DNA of 64,000 bases from GCA-2715965 sp047608975 (GTDB taxonomy: Bacteria; Verrucomicrobiota; Verrucomicrobiia; Limisphaerales; JAYPXF01): positions 1 through 64,000 of the forward strand of contig JBLFYM010000007.1 of the NCBI GenBank assembly GCA_047608975.1, read 5' to 3'. Made by a program: the position numbers and the translations under genes. The notes beneath the pieces were generated by a model. That model searched no databases and had not been told where the DNA came from. It was given only the letters and a program-made list of their open reading frames with translations. This document shows, piece by piece, positions 29,001-35,036 of the stretch; the stretch's first letter is position 1, and each line of letters starts with the position of its first letter.

Positions 29001-32000
29001 CTCTTACCGTGAATCTTCTGACGCCGCTCGTCACCTGGTTTGATCCCGCGGATGTTGTCTACGGCACTCCGTTGGGCGTGTCGCAGCTGACCGCCGCCGC
29101 CAACGTGCCCGGAAGCTTTTCCTACACCCCGACCAATGGAACTGTTCTCGCTGTCGGCACCCGCACCCTGAACGGCACGTTCACGCCGACTGAGACAAAT
29201 GTGTATGAGGTGATCAATCGTTCGGTCGCTTTGGATGTGACAACCGCGCCGCTGACGATCACGGCAGATGACAAGACTCGCGAGTTTGGCCAGACCAATC
29301 CGAGTCTCACTGCTTCTTATTCCGGGTTCGTCAATGGTGAAGGGCCTGCCAATTTGACCATGCAGACCACGCTGGCAACAACGGCGAATGCCGCCAGTGA
29401 TATCGGCAACTATCCGATCACTGCAAACGGTGCCGCCTCTCCCGACTACACGATCACGGAGGTTGCCGGCAATCTTGAGGTCACCGCAGTTCCGCCCGCA
29501 TTCACTGCCCAACCGATCGGACAGACCGTGAACGCCGGCGACAGCGTGACGTTCGCCGCCACGGTGTCCGGTGCCAGCACCGTTCCGCTCAGTTTTCAAT
29601 GGCGTAAAGGCGGCGTGAATCTGTCTGGGCAGACTTCTGCATCGTTGACACTGAACGCTGTTTTGGCGGCCGATCGCGGGTCATACGACGTGGTCGCAAG
29701 CAATGCTGGCGGCTCTCTCACGAGCAGCGGCGCGCTCTTGAACGTTCGTGTGCCAACGTCACTCGCCTGGCTGAATCCGGCGGTGGTCGTTTACGGGACC
29801 GCCCTGGGCACCGCGCAGCTGAACGCCTCGGCGTCGGCAGCTGGGTCCATTGTCTATACTCCTCCGTTGACCACGGTGCTGGCGGCGGGTTCTCAGACGC
29901 TTTCCGCCGTATTCACTCCGGCCGATTCGCTGACGGGGCTGGGGACAAATGCCAGCGTTACGTTGGTAGTCGATCCAGCGGTGCTCACGGTCATAGCCGA
30001 GAATAAGACCCGCGAGTTCGGTTTGGCCAATCCGTCATTGACGGTGATCTATTCCGGTTTTGTGAACGGCGAGGATGCCAGCGTTCTCACCAACTTGGCG
30101 GCGCTCACCACAATGGCCGATGTGGCGAGTCTGCCGGCGGGATATCCCATCACGGTTGCCGACGCTGCCGCGTCGAATTATACGTCTTCATTTTTCGATG
30201 GAACGCTGACCGTGTTTGCAACTCTCCCGGTTTTGGTTTCTCCGGCAGACCGAACGGTAATCGTTGGCGAAGACGCTTCCTTTGTTGTTGGAGCCACCGG
30301 TACAGCGCCGCTTGACTATCAATGGCGAAAGAACGGGACGGACATTCCCGGGGCCAACGCTCCGACGCTGAACATCACCGGGGCCCAAAGCTCGGATGCG
30401 GCCGGTTACGACGCGGTGGTGTCAAATGTGAGTGGTTCGGTGACCAGTCTGGTTGCCAATCTCACGGTCAACATTCCGCCGACGATTACGGTGGAACCGC
30501 AGAGTCAAACATTTGGCGCGCTGTCCGATGTGGTCTTCAGCGTCAATGCCATGGGCACCGCTCCCCTAGTATATCAGTGGGCACGCAACGGTGTTGATCT
30601 ATCCGGGCAAACATCGTCCATCCTTCTATTGAGTAGCGTAACCACCAATGATATCGGGTCGTATCGCGTGACTGTCTCAAACGTGGCAGGAAACGTTCAA
30701 AGCGTGGCGGCAGCATTGTCGGTGAATCAATTGGCCGCCACACTCCTGTGGGCGACGCCGGCTGATGTGCCCTATGGGACGCTCCTCAGCAGCGGTCAAC
30801 TCAATGCGGGAGCTGCCGTGGCGGGAGTGTTCTCTTACACCCCAGATTTGGGGGAGCGGCTGACAACTGGCCCACACACGTTGAGCGTTATATTTGCCCC
30901 GAACGACCTTGTTAATTTTGTGGTGGAGAGCAATAGCGTGAATCTGAACGTGACCAATGCGGTTCTCACCGTTTTCGCGGAAGGTAAATCCCGTGAGATC
31001 GGTCTGCCAAATCCGACTTTGACGGCGGTTATATCGGGATTTGTCAGTGGTGAGGATAGCTCCGTGCTTACAGCGCAGCCGGTGCTCTCCACGACGGCGG
31101 ACGTGAACAGTCAGGCCGGTCTGTATCCGATCACCGTGAGTTCCGCCGCGGCGCCGAACTACGCAGTTTCGTTTGTTCCCAGCCTGCTCACCGTATTCGC
31201 CACCGCCCCGGGAATTGTAACCCAACCCGAGAGTGTCGCTCTGACGAATGGGACGGGCACGACCCTGTTTGCCGAAGCCTCAGGCAGTGCTCCGCTTTCG
31301 TATCAGTGGCGGTTCAACGGCTCGGATCTGGGCGGTGAGACGACCACCAATCTCGTTCTGGTCAATCTCCAACCGCCGGCAGCCGGGGCCTATGATCTGG
31401 TTGTCTCGAATGTCGCCGGAATGATCACCAGTGAAGTGGCGAACGTGGTGGTCTATGTGCCGCCGGCGATTGTGCAGGATCCGCAGCCAGCGACGGTGAA
31501 TGCCCTTTCGACAGTCACGTTCACTGCGGTCGCCACCGGCACTTCTCCGCTGTTTTTCCAATGGAAGAAGGACGGATTGGACATTCTCCATGCGACCAAT
31601 ACGACGATTGCATTCAATCCCGTTACTCCCAACGCCGCCGGTACCTACTCGCTTGCGGTGACGAATGTTGCCGGTTTTTCGATCAGTGCCGCAGCGGTTT
31701 TGACGGTCGGCCAACTAACGCCAACGCTGAGCTGGTCCGGACCGGCTGCACTTAACTATGGAACTCCGCTGGGGACCAACGAACTCGGGGTCACTGCGGC
31801 TGTTCCAGGGAATTTGGTCTACACCCCGCCGTTGGGAACTGTGTTGCCTGCCGGTAACCACACGTTGAACGTTTCATTCACTCCCGGGGATACCCTCAAC
31901 TACTCGGCCGCAGCTACTTCTGTTTCCATCGACGTCAACCCCGCGCCGCTCGTGATTTCGGCTGAATCCAAGCGACGTGAATTCGGTCAGGCCAATCCGA

Positions 32001-33976
32001 CGTTGACAGCGAGCTACGTGGGATTTGTGAACGGTGAAACCCCGGTGTCTCTTGCCCCACCGGCCGTGCTTTCGACGACCGCGGATACCAACAGTGGCCT
32101 GGGTGACTACCCAATCCTTATTGGTGGCGCGACTTCGGTGAATTACACGATTAACTTTGTGAACTCGACGCTCACGGTGTTTGGCACTGCCCCGGTGTTT
32201 GTTCAGACGCCGGCGGCGCAGACGGTTATTGTAGGAAACGGTGCGACGTTCAGTGTGGCAGCCACCGGCACGGCCCCGCTTTCGTATCAGTGGCGTCACA
32301 AAGGGTTGAATATTTCTGGTGCCACCAGCGCGACACTTTTGATTCCCGCCGTGCAGATCTCCGACGCCGGCGGATATGATGTCGTAGTTTCGAACGTGGC
32401 CGGGGCAGCTACCAGTTCCTCCGCGACGTTGACCGTCAATGCTCCACCGACCGTGAATGTGCAGCCCGTGACTGTGGCCGTGCATGCGGGGATGAGCGCG
32501 CTGTTTTCGGTGGAGGCAATCGGGTCTGGAACCTTGTTGTATCAGTGGCGGAAGGATGGTCTGAATGTTTTGGGAGCAACCTCGCGAATTCTGACTCTCA
32601 ATGCCACGGCTGTGGGAGACGCGGGGAGTTACGACGTTGTGGTGAGTAGCAGTGCCGGGTTTATTACGAGCGCTGCGGCAAGTCTCTCGGTTGATGTGGT
32701 GCCCATTCTGGCTCCAGGACCACAAAGTATCACAGCTGCAAATGGTTCCCAGATTGTGACGTTGAGCGGCACTGCGTTTGGTGCCCAACCGATCTCGTAT
32801 TTCTGGCGACAGAACGGGGTCTTAAGAACCGGTTTGGGATTCAACGGACCAGCCGTGGCCTTCCGGGCATCCGGCGGGAATCTTGGTGCCTGGGAACTCA
32901 CGATCGCAAACGCCTTCGGTCAGGTTGTGAGTGAGCCGGCGGTTGTGACGAGAGCCGGAGTGCCTTTGATACTCTCGCAGCCGATCAGTCGCTCTGTGTT
33001 GGTGGGGGATACGGTCGAGTTCAAGGTGCAACCCAACGGTTCTCAGCCATTTCAGATCCAATGGCTGAAAGACGGTCAGTTCATCCCCGGAAACAGCGGA
33101 TTGAGTCTGACAGTTTCAAACATCGTGGCGGCGGACGCGGGTGATTACAGCGTTGTGATCGGCAATCTGCTTGGATTCGCGGTCAGTCAAACGGCCACTT
33201 TGACGGTCGTGGTGCCACCCGTGTTTGTGGCGCAACCGGTCAATCAACTAGTGAGTCTTGGCTCAAATGCGAGGTTCGATGTGAGCGTGAGCACCTTTGC
33301 TCCGGTTTCCTTCCAATGGCGAAAGGACGGCGTGCCGATTCTGGGGCAGACCTCGGGCAGTTACAACATTGCCTCCGCTCAGGTTTCTGATATCGCGGGC
33401 TACGACGTCGTGGTGGCGAATATTGCGGGTAGTCTTAACAGCTCAGTAGCCAACTTGGCGATCGCAGTTCCGCCCGTATTGACCATGCAACCCGTCAGCA
33501 CGGACGCGGGTTTGGCGGATCGGGTGGAGCTTGAATCGATGGCGACGGGGAGTAATCCTCTTGCCTACCAGTGGCGCAAGGACGGTGTGGTGCTGGCTGG
33601 CAGAACCAACGTGACGCTGCTCTTTCCATCAGTCTCCCGGCAGGACCGGGGATTGTATTCGGTGGTCGTCAGCAACGCGGTGGGGACGGTGAGCAGCACG
33701 AATGCCACCCTCATTGTGAGGCAGGCACAGGAAGTGGAAAAACCATCATTGGGGGTCAACGGCCGGTTCTCATTTTCTTTCGGCGATATGGGCGGTTCCC
33801 AGTTGACGCCGGACTTGGCACCAAACTTTTTGATTGAAGCTTCGGCTAATCTCAAGGATTGGAAGGTCGTGTCCTCCAATGGTGTGGGCATGGTTTTTAC
33901 CAACGGCCAGTTCCGCTTCATCGACCTCGAAGCACCTCAGAAGGAGTTCCGATACTATCGCATCATCGAACCTTGA
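23063..33976 (+). CDS. Giant secreted matrixin-like protease with anchor-D, Ig and MBG repeat arrays
   Basis: The 3637-residue protein starts with a signal peptide (ending ...PFGSTAQ). Residues about 60-330 form a zinc protease domain of metzincin/matrixin type: HEHGHGLGFAH (267-277) supplies three zinc His and the catalytic Glu268, and LMEPF contains the Met-turn at Met287. A PPC-like sandwich follows (about 340-460). Seven choice-of-anchor-D-like repeats (about 463-1330), then fifteen Ig-like, six YGT and six MBG modules (about 1330-3555) make up the shaft. The last about 80 residues are the shared C-terminal module (EASANLKDWKVV ... FRYYRIIEP). It is likely a surface-anchored or secreted protease on a long stalk. 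No cell-wall anchor motif or TM helix is seen at the C terminus. It is monocistronic: 219 bases separate it from the upstream sulfatase and the next gene converges. Confidence 0.9.
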   Translation: MTPPIRKCSFIAAILMAFPFGSTAQTAGQDPGRNFSAQISVMPTPLRQKALAAQVALEQSGNTLDPIQKQVLGMLADQQPDYVPPVSFCFAPGTSEEYIKNFYSKQTLITGGIRFFGTARWGRTATDGSGLTQGSRTTLTWGILADGAPVDSGAVSDLRAFLNGIYGNQAVWQALMQQVFDRWAELAAVDYVFEPNDDGAPFGATGTAGALGVRADIRIGGAFIDGPSGTLAYNYSPNNGDMLIDTADTFFNNVTGNSLGFRNVFAHEHGHGLGFAHTCPSVQTKLMEPFVSRAYDGPQHDDILAANKQYGDTFEPNNTSGEASVLGTGFADGTHVQTNLSLYSNSDVDYYRFTTAQGGRKVTVTLSAVGQSYLEGSQNQDGTCNAGTTFNSLALRNLGFEILDSNGTTSLGSANAAAAGANEVLTGIQLGGGTGPFFIRVFGGGIDQVQMYDFQLELSDGAPAPEIDILGGTNSISDGDTTPSVVDGTVFGTVTVGNTVTNTFSITNEGNLELTLTLPIAISGAAASDFSISAPPAATLAEGTGTSFDVVFNPTASGARNATITIINNDSTESPYTFDVTGTGDVTPEISVSGNGTEIVNGDTTPTTVDFTDFGSVDILTGAPQSVFVISNLGTATLNLTLPVTLSGAGAGSFSIVSAPSAAVAIGGSTSFTVRFDPSAIGAASATVTVNNDDVNEAVYDFTISGTGISSPEISILGNGQTIVSGDNTPSAADDTDFGQVNTLGSAVTRTYTVRNTGSGNLNVTLPLAISGANANEFSVTANPTSTISPGGSSTFDVSFDPNFPGNRSGVVTLTSDDLDEGSYFFSLGGEGIVEPNINVSGNGVSIAAGDVTPDVADHTDFGSVAVAGSPITRTFVITNSGSATLTLNQVPAITGANAADFTLNNSPSLSVPINTSTSFDVSFAPGAAGLRVGTITIGSDDPDQSSYAYAIAGRGTEPEMAVFGNAIEIPDGNLATAGADGTDFGTLDVLSGSTTHVFVLTNSGATNLNIGSVVFTGLAAADFTAVQLPASIITPGVSSELHVTYDPVGTGVRTAIVTIANDDANENPYDFVLGGVSTGAEIAVLGNNIEIPDGATNPNTTNLTDFGIGNVGATLRTNTFSITNSGTGIILLTLPITFEGIAALDFVVLTAPGTNRLVTGASTTFDVTFTPRGGGVRLATLTLTNDDVDEAIYDFQVRGSGFGPEIELLGNNVVITNLDTTPDFADHTLFGAADINSGFNDRVFTITNLGTTNLNVLPIQIVGLNPADFTVITNPTPSQISLDSSATFAIRFDPTLPGARSAQVWVLSDDFDESPYQFNVEGSGFAIPPLPLQQPLARNVNALETASFLFSVSGTPPISYQWFRNGVSLAGANGPTLTYSQATANETGAYKCIASNVAGSLTSSEVQLNVARLPSSVNWLAPAAIVYGTALGASQLNAAATAAGSIVYSPPTGTVLPVGLTNLGAVFTPLLPEVYLSSSNTVSITVTPAPLTISADDKSKLEGDVNPTLTATYTGFVNGDTLTNLTTPVSLSTTAIDSSPVGDYPITSVGATSPNYAISLVDGTLSVVSPLPTIQTQPISQTVDALTSVSFTVVATGQAPLSYQWRKGGVDIPGAATPTLNLASVSPTDSGSYTVVVNNSVPGTATSAAAILIVTQLIPTITWTNALDIVYGTLLDGTQLNATAGVGGTFVYTPPAGFALSVGTRVLGASFTPADTNNYSTVNPSVIVTVTPAPLTVTADDKMREIGTANPPLTFTATGYQFGQDDMVLIPAPSLFTAADLASTVGNYPIATSNSTASNYVITFVEGTLGVFAIPPSITTEPTSVTLDFGQDSAFSVAASGSEPLSYQWRRNGSPVGGATATVLNITGATSAESGFYDVVVSNAGGSITSAVATLTVIIPPTIVTAPVAQTLNARNNAIFSVVAGGSIPLTYQWQKDAGDLAGQTNASLILPSLTSADAGSYRVVISNSAGSVTSAGAALTVNLLTPLVTWFDPADVVYGTPLGVSQLTAAANVPGSFSYTPTNGTVLAVGTRTLNGTFTPTETNVYEVINRSVALDVTTAPLTITADDKTREFGQTNPSLTASYSGFVNGEGPANLTMQTTLATTANAASDIGNYPITANGAASPDYTITEVAGNLEVTAVPPAFTAQPIGQTVNAGDSVTFAATVSGASTVPLSFQWRKGGVNLSGQTSASLTLNAVLAADRGSYDVVASNAGGSLTSSGALLNVRVPTSLAWLNPAVVVYGTALGTAQLNASASAAGSIVYTPPLTTVLAAGSQTLSAVFTPADSLTGLGTNASVTLVVDPAVLTVIAENKTREFGLANPSLTVIYSGFVNGEDASVLTNLAALTTMADVASLPAGYPITVADAAASNYTSSFFDGTLTVFATLPVLVSPADRTVIVGEDASFVVGATGTAPLDYQWRKNGTDIPGANAPTLNITGAQSSDAAGYDAVVSNVSGSVTSLVANLTVNIPPTITVEPQSQTFGALSDVVFSVNAMGTAPLVYQWARNGVDLSGQTSSILLLSSVTTNDIGSYRVTVSNVAGNVQSVAAALSVNQLAATLLWATPADVPYGTLLSSGQLNAGAAVAGVFSYTPDLGERLTTGPHTLSVIFAPNDLVNFVVESNSVNLNVTNAVLTVFAEGKSREIGLPNPTLTAVISGFVSGEDSSVLTAQPVLSTTADVNSQAGLYPITVSSAAAPNYAVSFVPSLLTVFATAPGIVTQPESVALTNGTGTTLFAEASGSAPLSYQWRFNGSDLGGETTTNLVLVNLQPPAAGAYDLVVSNVAGMITSEVANVVVYVPPAIVQDPQPATVNALSTVTFTAVATGTSPLFFQWKKDGLDILHATNTTIAFNPVTPNAAGTYSLAVTNVAGFSISAAAVLTVGQLTPTLSWSGPAALNYGTPLGTNELGVTAAVPGNLVYTPPLGTVLPAGNHTLNVSFTPGDTLNYSAAATSVSIDVNPAPLVISAESKRREFGQANPTLTASYVGFVNGETPVSLAPPAVLSTTADTNSGLGDYPILIGGATSVNYTINFVNSTLTVFGTAPVFVQTPAAQTVIVGNGATFSVAATGTAPLSYQWRHKGLNISGATSATLLIPAVQISDAGGYDVVVSNVAGAATSSSATLTVNAPPTVNVQPVTVAVHAGMSALFSVEAIGSGTLLYQWRKDGLNVLGATSRILTLNATAVGDAGSYDVVVSSSAGFITSAAASLSVDVVPILAPGPQSITAANGSQIVTLSGTAFGAQPISYFWRQNGVLRTGLGFNGPAVAFRASGGNLGAWELTIANAFGQVVSEPAVVTRAGVPLILSQPISRSVLVGDTVEFKVQPNGSQPFQIQWLKDGQFIPGNSGLSLTVSNIVAADAGDYSVVIGNLLGFAVSQTATLTVVVPPVFVAQPVNQLVSLGSNARFDVSVSTFAPVSFQWRKDGVPILGQTSGSYNIASAQVSDIAGYDVVVANIAGSLNSSVANLAIAVPPVLTMQPVSTDAGLADRVELESMATGSNPLAYQWRKDGVVLAGRTNVTLLFPSVSRQDRGLYSVVVSNAVGTVSSTNATLIVRQAQEVEKPSLGVNGRFSFSFGDMGGSQLTPDLAPNFLIEASANLKDWKVVSSNGVGMVFTNGQFRFIDLEAPQKEFRYYRIIEP
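24450..27045 (+). repeat. Seven tandem choice-of-anchor-D-like repeats
   Basis: Seven units of about 115-125 residues each open with (P/A)EI.(I/V).GN...I..GD.TP...D.TDFG and close with a Y.F...G segment. The first opens with PEIDILGG and the last with PEIELLGNNVVITNLDTTP. Units are similar in protein but not identical in DNA. The fold is an Ig-like (ASH/HYDIN-related) sandwich found in the stalks of exported proteins. Confidence 0.85.
27046..33720 (+). repeat. Mosaic array of fifteen Ig-like, six YGT and six MBG modules
   Basis: Ig-like units carry Y.W.K.G..(L/I)....(L).L......D.G.Y.VVVSN..G. Six units carry W..P....YGT.L....LNA followed by VYTPP.GT.L..G...L...FTP. Each of these is followed directly by an MBG-type unit (LT..A..K.RE.G..NP.LT..Y.GFVNGE ... 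YPI ... NY). The order is Ig-[YGT-MBG]-Ig-[YGT-MBG]-Ig-Ig-[YGT-MBG]-Ig-[YGT-MBG]-Ig-Ig-[YGT-MBG]-Ig-Ig-[YGT-MBG]-six Ig. Confidence 0.85.
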
Positions 33977-33997
33977 GCAGGATTTGCTCTCCCGGCA

Positions 33998-34867
33998 TTA
34001 GATGGACAATGCCCGGTCCATCCGTTGAGCGACCTGCTTGATGCGTGCCGCGTCACCGCCCTGAACTTCAGCGGTGGCCCATCCATTGAAGCGAATCTGC
34101 CGCAGAGCTGTGCGAACTTCAGCCCAGTCGATGTCGCCATCGAACAGGTTGCAGTTCTTGTCCGTCTTCAAATTACGGTCCTTCACATCGATCTTCACCA
34201 CCCGCTTTCCAAGTGTTCGGATCCAGTGTGGCGCGCCTTTGTAGCCGTGATGATTTCCGATGTCGAAGAACGCCCCGACGAAGGGCGTGTCAAATTCGTC
34301 GATGTAGTCAGCCCATTGACGCGCATCCGGACAGAAACCGTTGCCCACGTTTTCGCACAGGATCCGTACTCCCAGACGTGCAGCCAGAGGTAACGCGGCG
34401 CGGATTCCGGCGAGCGATCTGGTCCGCACCTGCTCGTGGTTCTCACGTTTCTCGTCCGTGACCTTGCCATTGACGCAAAGCATTGAATCCGCGCCACAGT
34501 CATGGGCGAACTGAATTGTGTCCTTTAAGGCCTGCACCGCCTGCTTTTGCACTCCGGCATCTGCATCGGAGAGGCGAACTTTCCAGTGAACGGCGTTGTT
34601 GACGTTGTGGATACGCACGCCGGTCTTGTCCAGCGCGATCAGAGATTCCTTCAGATCGAACCGATCTGGCGCAAAGAGGGAGATTCCGTCAAATCCCGCG
34701 TCTTGTGCGATCTTGAACTGATCGAGCACGGGCATCTTTCCGCGAATCATTGTGACCTTGACCGCTTTGTAAATGCGGCCGGTGAATTCTCCCGCGTTGG
34801 CGAACGGAATGGCTGCGCCCGCAGCCGCGAGGTGGCCGAGGTGGGCGAGGAAATGGCGTCGCTTCAT
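33998..34867 (-). CDS. Tat-exported sugar isomerase/epimerase-like TIM-barrel protein
   Basis: The N terminus MKRRHFLAHLGHLAAAGAAIPFANA is a twin-arginine type signal (RRHFL). The rest is an AP-endonuclease-2/xylose-isomerase-like TIM barrel: GFDGISLFAP, ILCENVGNGF with the metal-ligand Glu, GAFFDIGNHHGY, VVKIDVKDRN, and a final AEVQGG with a ligand Glu. Such proteins act on sugars or sugar phosphates, for example as 3-keto-sugar epimerases or isomerases, in the periplasm when Tat-exported; the precise substrate is unknown. It converges with the giant protease gene (21 bases) and is divergent from leuS. Confidence 0.87.
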   Translation of the reverse strand: MKRRHFLAHLGHLAAAGAAIPFANAGEFTGRIYKAVKVTMIRGKMPVLDQFKIAQDAGFDGISLFAPDRFDLKESLIALDKTGVRIHNVNNAVHWKVRLSDADAGVQKQAVQALKDTIQFAHDCGADSMLCVNGKVTDEKRENHEQVRTRSLAGIRAALPLAARLGVRILCENVGNGFCPDARQWADYIDEFDTPFVGAFFDIGNHHGYKGAPHWIRTLGKRVVKIDVKDRNLKTDKNCNLFDGDIDWAEVRTALRQIRFNGWATAEVQGGDAARIKQVAQRMDRALSI

Positions 34868-35036
34868 GGCAGGAAGGTGGCATGCGGGATGGGGGGAGGA
34901 AATCTCAAATGCCCAAATAGAACGCGCTGATCGGGAGAATCGCCAAGTGTTTCAACTCCTTCGTTTCATCATTCACCATCGTTTCCACCAAAGTCATTGC
35001 CCCGAAATTCCCTTTTCCCCAAGATGCGCGCCCCTT

